Assembly (NCBI GenBank): GCA_900539595.1
Contig: UQCQ01000023.1
Coordinates: forward strand, 1-17,441
Direction: 5' to 3'
DNA length: 17,441 nucleotides
From: an uncultured Mollicutes bacterium
GTDB taxonomy: Bacteria; Bacillota_I; Bacilli_A; RFN20; CAG-826
Shown here piece after piece: positions 1 through 6,571 of this stretch. The stretch's first letter is position 1, and each line of letters begins with the position of its first letter. The notes beneath the pieces were generated by a model. The model did not search any database and had not been told where the DNA came from. It saw nothing but the letters and a program-made list of their open reading frames with translations. The position numbers were made by a program, and so were the translations under genes.

Positions 1-1030
1 AGATGGCAGGGGAAGGAGCCGGGGAGGGGGCAACAACAGGGCTAGGCGAAACATTAGAGGGGGTTTGACTAGGCGAAGGAGAGGTTCCTGGGAACAAAGC
101 CCGGCGAAGTTCTCCGCCGCTACTAGGGGCAAAAGAAAAGGGCGTGCTTTCGACTTGAGGGGCAGGTTCAGTGAATTGTTGGGCTTTCATTGCCTCGAGA
201 TGCTCTCTTCTAGTTTCCGTAATCGGGGCGCTAGAAGCACGTACAAAGGTGGGATGAGTCGGGCATTCCAAAGAGGGTTCTTCTGCTAGGGACGGAGACT
301 CGCTATTTTGAGGTTCAGGCCCATTCCAAATCGGTTTTTCCGCCGCCAAAATAGGCTCTTCATCACTTTGGTTCCAGTTAAAGGAGTCCGAAGGCTCGGA
401 TGGAGTAGCATTTTGCTTTTCCCTTTTCTCAGACCGCCTCGCCTTAGCAATGGCAAGGGAAGAGGAAATATTCTTTCCTAATTTTTCCCAGCAAGGCCAG
501 AAAAGGAATAACGAAACAAAGAGGAATAGAAAGACCAAAAGTAAAATAGCAAGCCAATTGCCCACGGATACAAATAGCCCCGTGAGCAAAAATCCAAGCG
601 CACCGCCGCAAAGGATCGGATCGTACCCTAATTTTCCGAATTGTCCGCCTTGTTTTACATAAAGCATGCCTTTTTGCATGGCTTCGGAATATTGGGCGAA
701 TTCGAATTTTGTTCCGTAATTGCCAACAAAGCTGCCAAGCAAAACCGCAAAAACAAAAAGAAGAATCAAGCCAGTAATGAAAAAGGGAGTGGGTTTCGCC
801 TTAATTTTCTTGTGAAAAAGGCGTTTGAATCCCACCCAAACGAGCAAAAACGATAGACTGTATAGTCCGATATAGCCAAAGGCCCAATCCACGCAGTAGG
901 CGATAAATTTCAAATGAGTAAACGGGCTTAGTCCAATCAATAAACCAAAAAGTAACAGCGAAAACCCACCCATAGAACGGGTGGCATCGGCAGAGAAAGT
1001 TCTTTTTTGCTTCGGCGCTTTTTCCATCAT
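1..1030 (-). CDS. ftsK: FtsK/SpoIIIE-type DNA translocase, N-terminal part (cut by left window edge)
   Basis: The frame is open for 343 codons from ATG at 1030 to the window edge, with no stop. The visible part starts with a short basic tail (residues 1-20). Hydrophobic helices follow at about 21-39, 43-68, 82-104 and 140-179, the last long enough to cross twice. The 140-179 stretch begins GGALGFLL, resembling the last membrane segment of FtsK_4TM domains. Residues about 195-343 form a charged, then Pro/Ser/Ala-rich linker, as between the membrane and motor domains of FtsK. The ATPase and gamma domains would lie outside the window. FtsK/SpoIIIE pumps chromosomal DNA through the division septum. 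It lies directly after an RNase J gene, as spoIIIE follows rnjB (with small genes between) in B. subtilis. There is no Shine-Dalgarno, and a TATAAT box sits 5 bases before the ATG. A second ATG is the next codon. The identity rests on topology and context because no motor motif is visible. Confidence 0.75.
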   Translation of the reverse strand, partial: MMEKAPKQKRTFSADATRSMGGFSLLLFGLLIGLSPFTHLKFIAYCVDWAFGYIGLYSLSFLLVWVGFKRLFHKKIKAKPTPFFITGLILLFVFAVLLGSFVGNYGTKFEFAQYSEAMQKGMLYVKQGGQFGKLGYDPILCGGALGFLLTGLFVSVGNWLAILLLVFLFLFVSLFLFWPCWEKLGKNISSSLAIAKARRSEKREKQNATPSEPSDSFNWNQSDEEPILAAEKPIWNGPEPQNSESPSLAEEPSLECPTHPTFVRASSAPITETRREHLEAMKAQQFTEPAPQVESTPFSFAPSSGGELRRALFPGTSPSPSQTPSNVSPSPVVAPSPAPSPAI

Positions 1031-1035
1031 CTTTC

Positions 1036-1064
1036 ATTATAGAAAGAAAACCCGGAAGTGACTA
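1036..1064 (-). promoter_or_regulatory. Sigma-A-type promoter of ftsK, predicted leaderless
   Basis: On the minus strand there is a perfect TATAAT -10 box at 1036-1041. A TAGTCA -35 box (4 of 6 to consensus) lies 17 bases upstream at 1059-1064. A start point about 6 to 9 bases beyond the -10 box falls on the ATG-ATG at 1030-1025. The -35 box lies inside the loop of the terminator of the preceding RNase J gene. Confidence 0.65.
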
Positions 1065-1076
1065 GAACCCCCGGGT
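1041..1076 (-). terminator. Rho-independent terminator after the RNase J gene
   Basis: Read on the minus strand, the arms at 1050-1059 and 1067-1076 pair over about 10 bp, including two G-U pairs (ACCCGGGGGT with ACTTCCGGGT). The loop is about 7 bases, and TTTTCTTTC follows at 1049-1041. It lies 24 bases past the RNase J stop codon. It overlaps the ftsK promoter, so termination of one unit and initiation of the next share the same DNA. Confidence 0.6.
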
Positions 1077-1099
1077 AATTTAACCTTACTTTTTGTTCC

Positions 1100-2773
1100 T
1101 TAATCCACTTCAATCATGAGGGGAAGCACCATGGGTTCTTTGCCCGTGGTGCGACGAACGGTTCGTAAGCAACGCTCGTAGACGTTTTGTTGAATCTCCT
1201 CAAAATTGTAATTGGGGTTGACCAAGAATTCGTCCATGGTTTGCTGAAAGACCTTAGTAACGTCGCGAATGACCATATCTTGGTCCTTGCCATAAACAAA
1301 TCCGCGCATCTGGATATCGGGTCCCGCCACAACTTCCGCCTGTTTTCGCGAAATGGTCGCAGCAACAATCACGACGCCATCCGCCAATTTTTGACGGTCA
1401 TCGAGCACTTCTTGGGAGACATCCCCAACTCCCGCACCATCGATGATGACGTCTCCGTGAGGAATGTGTTCGTCAAACAAGCGCCCGCCTTTATCATCGA
1501 TAAGGACTGAAAGCCCGTTTTCCAAAACAAAGACGTTGCTGTGATTCAAATTAATGCCCATTGATAGGGCAAGCATGGCGTTGGCGAGAAGATCCTTGAA
1601 TAAGCCTTTAATTGGAATATAAAACTTCGGTTTCAAAATCGAAGCCATCATCTTCAAATCTTCTTCGCTAGCGTGCATGCGAAGGAAGGTCTTCTTCGGC
1701 ACAATAAAGACATGGCAGCCGCAACGATAAAGTTCATCGGCCGCATCCACGTATTCAATTTCGGTGTTGTCATCACTTGGGTTCGCAACGATAAACGTAT
1801 CCGTTTCTTTAAGTTTAATACGACGGTCTTCGTTCTGCTGCGATGCCAAAAGGGCGATTTTACGGAATAGCTTCGACCCGTATCCCAACATAAGGACGAC
1901 CAAATCCTGGTCGCGGACGCGAAGAATATCATCCAAAGAAGCATAATTCTCCTTCGGAATCAAAAGTTGCCCACAGGAAGCCATTTCCGTCATGGTATCC
2001 AAAGCCGTGGAATCGTAGCAAACGATCTTTTTATGGTAATGGATCGCCAAGCGGATGATTTCGTCGATGTTGAATTGGTCTTGGGCTTTTAAAGAAATGA
2101 AGATCCGTCCTTCTGCCGTTTTAAAGTAATCTTCAATGTGGGGAGTTAACTTATATAAAGGAGCCGTATAACCAGGCCGAGAGGCGTATAAGGATTCGGG
2201 AAGCAAGGCTAAAGTCGGCTTTTCTGCGATTTTAGCAATGGCGTTCATATCATTTAAATAAGAGGGGTCCGCGCTATTTTCAATGACAAAATCACCGGTA
2301 AATACGATGTTGCCGTACTCGGTTTCAATGGCAAGTCCGCTACTATCTGCAACGTTGTGTGCCGTGTGGAAGAAATGGAAGACTCTGCCACAAATTTTGA
2401 TTTGCCCCGTGGGAGGAACCGGATGGAATTCGTACATCTTCGGGTCCTTTTTTACGTGCTGAGTAAAAATTCCTAACATTTTTAAGGTAAGGGAAGACCC
2501 ATAAACCGGCGCGGGGGCCGATTCATAGACAAAGGGCATGGCACCAATTGCGTCATCATGGCCATGGAGAAGAATATAGGCCTTTACCTGGTCCTTATGC
2601 TCCGTCAAAAAATCGTGATTGGGGATTAAATAGTCCACGCCGGGCATCGTTTTATCCGGGGGCAAAGCGCCGCAATCGACCACAAAAATATCATTATTGA
2701 TTTGGACGCAATTCAGGCATTTGCCCTCTTCATCCAAACCGCCTAAGGCGAAGATTTTGATTTTTTCGCTCAT
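1100..2773 (-). CDS. rnjB: Ribonuclease J, J2-like with degraded active site
   Basis: RNase J proteins are metallo-beta-lactamase/beta-CASP ribonucleases that degrade mRNA from the 5' end. This one is 557 residues, the usual length. The N terminus (KIKIFALGGLDEEGK, 4-18), H139, TGD (159-161), DGAGVGD (445-451) and the C-terminal RTTGKEPMVLP (541-551) fit the family. The core metal motif is HGHDDAIG (70-77): the last His of HxHxDH is Ala75. The usual PxHGE is IPIKG (386-390), so that His is Lys389. The HxSGH loop reads FLRMH (363-367), and the SDS motif after the lactamase half is PES (192-194). B. subtilis RNase J2 also has a changed HGHDEN motif and is weakly active beside J1. Position before ftsK matches rnjB. 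I chose ATG 2773 because AGAGG lies 7 bases upstream and the protein starts like the family. The ATG at 2821 lies inside the -10 box. Confidence 0.88.
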   Translation of the reverse strand: MSEKIKIFALGGLDEEGKCLNCVQINNDIFVVDCGALPPDKTMPGVDYLIPNHDFLTEHKDQVKAYILLHGHDDAIGAMPFVYESAPAPVYGSSLTLKMLGIFTQHVKKDPKMYEFHPVPPTGQIKICGRVFHFFHTAHNVADSSGLAIETEYGNIVFTGDFVIENSADPSYLNDMNAIAKIAEKPTLALLPESLYASRPGYTAPLYKLTPHIEDYFKTAEGRIFISLKAQDQFNIDEIIRLAIHYHKKIVCYDSTALDTMTEMASCGQLLIPKENYASLDDILRVRDQDLVVLMLGYGSKLFRKIALLASQQNEDRRIKLKETDTFIVANPSDDNTEIEYVDAADELYRCGCHVFIVPKKTFLRMHASEEDLKMMASILKPKFYIPIKGLFKDLLANAMLALSMGINLNHSNVFVLENGLSVLIDDKGGRLFDEHIPHGDVIIDGAGVGDVSQEVLDDRQKLADGVVIVAATISRKQAEVVAGPDIQMRGFVYGKDQDMVIRDVTKVFQQTMDEFLVNPNYNFEEIQQNVYERCLRTVRRTTGKEPMVLPLMIEVD

Positions 2774-2780
2774 AAAATAG

Positions 2781-2785
2781 CCTCT
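2781..2785 (-). promoter_or_regulatory. Ribosome binding site deciding the RNase J start
   Basis: On the minus strand AGAGG lies 7 bases before ATG 2773. The in-frame ATG at 2821 has no such sequence. The translated protein from 2773 begins MSEKIKIFALGG, as RNase J proteins do. Confidence 0.6.
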
Positions 2786-2819
2786 AAATTCATCCAATAT
2801 TGTTCTGTAAAACGCGTTC

Positions 2820-2825
2820 ATTATA
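2820..2825 (-). promoter_or_regulatory. Likely -10 box for the RNase J gene
   Basis: A perfect TATAAT lies on the minus strand, with no good -35 box at 16-18 bases. A start near 2813 would give a leader of about 40 bases before ATG 2773. Read-through from the yfcE gene upstream is also possible because no clear terminator separates them in 2774-2870. Confidence 0.4.
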
Positions 2826-2870
2826 CGCAGTTACAGGAAAGAAAGAAAACCAAACCACATAAAAGGGCTT

Positions 2871-3416
2871 TCATACCAAGTCTAGCGATGCCATTGTTTG
2901 GTCCCCATCTAGTCTACGGATTTCTAGGTGTAGTCCCTCCATCACCGCGTAGGTCGGAGGATTTCCATTTTTAGGAAATGAAGGAGACCCTGGGTTTACA
3001 TAAACAACCCCGTCCATCTTCTTAAGCATGTACGCGTGCGTATGTCCAAATAGAAGGATGTCACCACGTTGAACGCTTAAAAGCTCGCTGGTAAGCAAAT
3101 CTCCGTGAATCAAATCGCATCGGAATCCATTCAGGTAAGCCACATTGGAATCGGAAGTTAAATCGAAATGAACCAAGCTTTGGTCCGCGCGGGAATCGCA
3201 ATTCCCCCGTACCGAGAGAATAATGCGCGACCATTTATTTAGAATTTGGGCGCAGGCAAGAGGGTCGTAATCCTCAGGCACCCCATTTCGAGGACCGTTG
3301 TAAAACAAATCCCCCAGCAAAACAATCTTGTCAGGGCGAAAAGACGAAAAAAGGGAATCTAGTTTTCGAACTACATTCAAGCGTCCATGTATGTCGCTAA
3401 CGATGATTGCCCTCAT
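2871..3416 (-). CDS. yfcE: YfcE-type metallophosphodiesterase
   Basis: This 181-residue calcineurin-like phosphoesterase closely resembles Escherichia coli YfcE, a Mn-dependent phosphodiesterase of unknown natural substrate. The metal ligands are all visible: D8 and H10 (SDIHG), D36 (LLGD), N72 (RGNCD), H104 (IHGD), and H125 and H127 (GHTH). The family signatures NGPRN (40-44) and VNPGSPSFPK (140-149) are present. There is no signal peptide, so it should be cytosolic. It begins 21 bases after the DUF1667 stop and is probably the last gene of that cluster, though its job need not be linked to redox metabolism. The Shine-Dalgarno is poor, so translation may depend on the upstream gene. It ends in TGA. 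Confidence 0.93.
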   Translation of the reverse strand: MRAIIVSDIHGRLNVVRKLDSLFSSFRPDKIVLLGDLFYNGPRNGVPEDYDPLACAQILNKWSRIILSVRGNCDSRADQSLVHFDLTSDSNVAYLNGFRCDLIHGDLLTSELLSVQRGDILLFGHTHAYMLKKMDGVVYVNPGSPSFPKNGNPPTYAVMEGLHLEIRRLDGDQTMASLDLV

Positions 3417-3437
3417 TTTCCAATCGGAAACCCCATG

Positions 3438-3788
3438 TCAATTTAATATTTCTCTTGTTGCAATTAAATCCGCGCCAGAATCCGCAATGTTTTTCACAAG
3501 AACCTGTCCCATTTGAACCGGAACCGATACCGTCGTTTCATTGACAACTTTCATGACGTCAAATATTTTGTCTTTACGAATATCGGTATTGGTTTTAACA
3601 GGGCAAACGCGAAGAAGTTTGGAATTGCAGCGAACCGTCGAAGTCAAGGTTCTGCGCGGATCAACAACTTCTTGTTTTCCATAGGCCGCGCCTCGGGGAC
3701 AAGAATTACCGGTGACCTCCAAGGTGGAATCATCCACTTTAAGGTGGCAGCCACGAGGACAAACAATGCAAGTTAATTCATGGATCAT
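3438..3788 (-). CDS. DUF1667 (COG3862) cysteine-rich partner protein
   Basis: This 116-residue protein matches the DUF1667 family, typically encoded next to GlpA-like and HcaD-like flavoproteins in anaerobes. The signature cysteines are C7, C10 and C14 (CIVCPRGC) and C30 (NSCPRGAAYG), followed by DPRRTLTSTVR (43-53) and a CPVKT segment (62-66). Four cysteines so spaced suggest an iron-sulfur or zinc site, but the chemistry is not established. The start ATG overlaps the stop of the upstream oxidoreductase by 4 bases (ATGA), and AGGAGG lies 7 bases before it, so the two are translationally coupled. I infer that it is a small electron-transfer or assembly subunit of the flavoprotein complex. Confidence 0.88.
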   Translation of the reverse strand: MIHELTCIVCPRGCHLKVDDSTLEVTGNSCPRGAAYGKQEVVDPRRTLTSTVRCNSKLLRVCPVKTNTDIRKDKIFDVMKVVNETTVSVPVQMGQVLVKNIADSGADLIATREILN

Positions 3789-5050
3789 AGGGAATCCTCC
3801 TCTTTAGAAACTAGGGAGATAGTGATAGAACCTTGGTTATTTTTTAGTAGATTCTTAGGAAGTCTTTGAATTTCCATTTCTGAAGGTATTATCGATGGTT
3901 TAAAGAATTTTTTAAGCACTTCTCCATTCATTTCATATTGAATGTATACGTTTTTCTCTGGACGACGAACACGGAACTTAAATTCGAGGGAGTCTCCGCA
4001 ATCTTCTAAGCAAATCGTGGAGGGGACAACGTAACCGATTCCATTGCCGGCGATAGTATGAATTTCTTTCTCCCGTTTGGGCAATTTCCCTTGAAGATAA
4101 AGAGCCGCTCCTTCTCCTGCGGTCTTTCCTTCTGCCACCACATAGTCCACGAGATCATGTACATGCAAAACGTTTCCGCAAGAGAAAATTCCCTCTTGGG
4201 CTGTTTCCATGTATTCATTGACTTCGCTTCCACGGCTTCTAGAAACGGGGATTCCAAGGTGATTCAGCAAATCATTATTTGGGATAAGACCAATAGATAA
4301 AAGCAACGTATCCACTTGGAAACGCTTAGCGGTTCCAGGAATAATATTCATATGGGAATCCACTTCGCTGATTTCAATGGCTTCTAACTTGGATTTGCCG
4401 ATGATCTTTGAAACCGTATGGGAAAGATACAAAGGAATACCGTAGTCTTTAAGGCATTGCTGAATATTACGGTTCAGCCCATTCGAATAGGGCATAATTT
4501 CAGCAACACCAAGGACTTTTGCTCCTTCTAACGTCATGCGTCGAGCCATAATAAGGCCAATATCGCCCGAACCGAGGATGAAAACCTTCTTGCCGACCAA
4601 ATAGCCGTATTCGTTTAAATAGAGTTGAGCCTGACCCGCTGTGATGACTCCAGCAGGACGATCTCCGGGAATACCAATAGCTCCAGCGTTCCTTTCGTAG
4701 CAACCTGCCGCCATGATGATGGCTTTTGCCTGGATTTCTTTTGCTCCTTTAGGACAAAGAACGGTTAAAACCTTCTCTTTGCTAATATGGGTAACGTTGG
4801 CGTCAAGCCAATAAGGAATCTTTCTTTCTTCGACTTGTTTAACAAATCGCGTCAAAAATTCCGGTCCTGTCAATTCTTCCTTAAATTCATGAAGACCGAA
4901 GCCGTTATGAATGCATTGGTTGAGGATTCCGCCTAGCATCTCATTACGTTCCAAAATCAATATATCGCGAATTCCCTTGTCGTAGGCGCTGACGGCCGCA
5001 GCCATTCCCGCGGATCCGCCACCAATAATGACTAAATCGTGGTATTCCAT
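3785..5050 (-). CDS. FAD/NAD(P)-dependent oxidoreductase, HcaD/GlpB-like subunit
   Basis: The 421-residue protein has a two-dinucleotide pyridine nucleotide oxidoreductase fold. An FAD-binding GGGSAG is at 10-15. A second Rossmann motif GSGDIG at 160-165 should bind NAD(P). The GIFSCGNVLHVHDLVDYV-type FAD segment is at about 287-304. The motif GGILNQCIHNGFG at 40-52 is typical of the subunit encoded between GlpA-like and DUF1667 genes. C46 is the only cysteine there, so no CxxC redox disulfide is present as in thioredoxin reductase. The gene starts one base after the GlpA-like stop, with AAGGAG 10 bases upstream, and overlaps the DUF1667 start. I infer that it passes electrons between the partner flavoprotein and NAD(P) or another carrier. 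The name GlpB would be by analogy only. Confidence 0.85.
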   Translation of the reverse strand: MEYHDLVIIGGGSAGMAAAVSAYDKGIRDILILERNEMLGGILNQCIHNGFGLHEFKEELTGPEFLTRFVKQVEERKIPYWLDANVTHISKEKVLTVLCPKGAKEIQAKAIIMAAGCYERNAGAIGIPGDRPAGVITAGQAQLYLNEYGYLVGKKVFILGSGDIGLIMARRMTLEGAKVLGVAEIMPYSNGLNRNIQQCLKDYGIPLYLSHTVSKIIGKSKLEAIEISEVDSHMNIIPGTAKRFQVDTLLLSIGLIPNNDLLNHLGIPVSRSRGSEVNEYMETAQEGIFSCGNVLHVHDLVDYVVAEGKTAGEGAALYLQGKLPKREKEIHTIAGNGIGYVVPSTICLEDCGDSLEFKFRVRRPEKNVYIQYEMNGEVLKKFFKPSIIPSEMEIQRLPKNLLKNNQGSITISLVSKEEDSL

Positions 5051-5051
5051 C

Positions 5052-6482
5052 TTATTTGGACTCCTTTTCTAGGATTTCGGATCCATTTTTGTCATAAAGT
5101 ACTTCTAAAGGCGATATGCCCAATTTCTTGCTCAAGAACAGCAAAACTTTGGGTTGGCAGAATCCACCTTGGCATTTGCCAAATCCCGCGCGAGTGCGCT
5201 TTTTAACCGCCTTAATCGTTTTGCAAGGGACGCTGCGACTAACCACATCTTCAATCTCACCTAGGCTAACCTTTTCGCAATTGCACACGATATTGCCATA
5301 TTCGGGACGCTCTTGGATAAGGCGATTTTGTTCTTCTAGCGGCAAAGAAGCGATATGAACATAGGGTCGGATCTTCGGATTCCAATTTTCCTTGGTTTTT
5401 AAGCCCAAGAAAGGGGCAACAAGCTCATCGGCCACATATTGCCCCACCGCAGGGCTGCTAGCGAGTCCCGGGGATTCCATTCCAGCTACATTAAAGAAGC
5501 CAGGGCAAGTTTTCGACGGGCCAATAATGAAATCGCCATTGGACGGGGTGGCACGCAATCCGGCAAAGACGCGGATTTGTTCGCGGAACGGAATGGAAGG
5601 AACAAGGGACGTCGCCGCTTTTTTCACTTCCGACAAAGTCAGCACATCCGTCGAGAAATCTTCGTCATCATCGACGAATTCGCTGGAGGGACCTACCAAA
5701 TAGTCTCCGCTAGAAGTCATCGTCACCAAAACGCCTTTTCCTTTTGCAGTCGGGAGGGGGAACAAAACGTGATTCACTAGTCCTGGAGCGTAGTGGTCTA
5801 AAACATAATATTCGCCTTTGCGGGGGTGAATTGACCAATCGATAGGCTCCACCATGGAGGCGATATCATCGCTATGAAGTCCAGCGCAGTTAACGACAAC
5901 GCGGCAAATATATTCTCCTTTCGTCGTCTTGACGCGAAAACCGGAATCGAGTTTCACGATGGCAGTAACCGCTTCATTCAAATGTAGCACTACTCCGTTA
6001 TCACAGGCATTTTCCATCGCATGGGAAGTAAGCGTGAACGGATTCACGATTCCCGCGGTGGGGGCAAACAAGGCACCCTTTACTTCCGGATTGATTTTTG
6101 GCTCGATTTTTTTCACTTCTTCAGCGCTGAGCATTTGGGTTGGAACCCCATTGGCTTCCGCATTCTGTTGAAGTTTTCGAAGGGCTTCGAGTTGCTCCTC
6201 GTAAATCGCCACATTCAACGAACCGCAACGGTTAAATTCCACATCCAAATCGGAAGAAATCTCATCGAACATGCGATTCCCTGCTACGTTGAAACGGGCT
6301 TTTAGCGTCCCGGGTTTCGGGTCATCCCCGGAATGAACGATAGCGGAATTCGCCATCGAAGTGACGTCGCCAACGTCATTTTCTTTTTCCAAAACCAACG
6401 TCGTGGCTTGGTAGCGGGAGAGATAACGGGCAACAAACGCGCCGATAACACCGCCGCCTACAACAACAATGTCATAACTCAT
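5052..6482 (-). CDS. GlpA-like FAD oxidoreductase with C-terminal BFD [2Fe-2S] domain
   Basis: This 476-residue protein has a DAO-type FAD domain with GGGVIG at 9-14 and the segment TSMANSAIVHSG at about 41-52. The C-terminal BFD-like domain has four cysteines (C400, C402, C437, C442: CNC ... GKCQGGFC) that should hold a [2Fe-2S] cluster. The layout matches anaerobic glycerol-3-phosphate dehydrogenase GlpA and related 2-hydroxyacid oxidases, so the substrate is probably glycerol 3-phosphate or a 2-hydroxy acid. No glycerol kinase or transporter gene lies nearby to decide. It heads a cluster with the two following genes. I chose ATG 6482: FAD proteins start this way, and TATAAT lies 7 bases upstream. 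An ATG at 6491 overlaps the -10 box and a GTG at 6518 lies in the -35 box, so neither should be transcribed. Confidence 0.85.
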   Translation of the reverse strand: MSYDIVVVGGGVIGAFVARYLSRYQATTLVLEKENDVGDVTSMANSAIVHSGDDPKPGTLKARFNVAGNRMFDEISSDLDVEFNRCGSLNVAIYEEQLEALRKLQQNAEANGVPTQMLSAEEVKKIEPKINPEVKGALFAPTAGIVNPFTLTSHAMENACDNGVVLHLNEAVTAIVKLDSGFRVKTTKGEYICRVVVNCAGLHSDDIASMVEPIDWSIHPRKGEYYVLDHYAPGLVNHVLFPLPTAKGKGVLVTMTSSGDYLVGPSSEFVDDDEDFSTDVLTLSEVKKAATSLVPSIPFREQIRVFAGLRATPSNGDFIIGPSKTCPGFFNVAGMESPGLASSPAVGQYVADELVAPFLGLKTKENWNPKIRPYVHIASLPLEEQNRLIQERPEYGNIVCNCEKVSLGEIEDVVSRSVPCKTIKAVKKRTRAGFGKCQGGFCQPKVLLFLSKKLGISPLEVLYDKNGSEILEKESK

Positions 6483-6489
6483 AGAATTC

Positions 6490-6518
6490 ATTATAGGCGA
6501 AAGGGGATAAAATGCCAC
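6490..6518 (-). promoter_or_regulatory. Sigma-A-type promoter of the GlpA-like cluster, predicted leaderless
   Basis: On the minus strand a perfect TATAAT lies at 6490-6495. GTGGCA (4 of 6) lies 17 bases upstream at 6513-6518. Seven bases separate the -10 box from ATG 6482, and there is no Shine-Dalgarno. The divergent promoter of the methyltransferase-like gene starts about 15 bases away. Confidence 0.65.
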
Positions 6519-6532
6519 GCTTAAGCAAGTAA

Positions 6533-6564
6533 TTGTTCGGATTTTATGCGGAATTTATTAAAAT
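6533..6564 (+). promoter_or_regulatory. Likely promoter of the methyltransferase-like gene, possibly leaderless
   Basis: TAAAAT (5 of 6) at 6559-6564 ends 7 bases before ATG 6572. An overlapping alternative, TATTAA at 6556-6561, has TTGTTC at 6533-6538 with a 17-base spacer. With either box the leader is 0 to 4 bases, and there is no Shine-Dalgarno. Confidence 0.45.
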
Positions 6565-6571
6565 AAAACAC

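Noticed and set aside
801..1037. 78-codon minus-strand reading frame starting near the ftsK promoter
   Set aside because: Its ATG lies inside the TATAAT box and its frame is offset from the 343-codon FtsK-like frame, which alone encodes membrane helices and stays open to the edge.
1050..1076. Palindrome near 1060 as a protein-binding operator for ftsK
   Set aside because: Its arms plus the following T-run and its place after a stop codon fit a terminator better.
2774..2821. Longer RNase J start at ATG 2821
   Set aside because: That ATG lies within the likely -10 box, has no Shine-Dalgarno, and adds 16 residues not seen in the family.
6483..6518. Longer starts of the GlpA-like gene (ATG 6491, GTG 6518)
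   Set aside because: They fall in the -10 and -35 boxes of the promoter and precede the conserved FAD-binding start.
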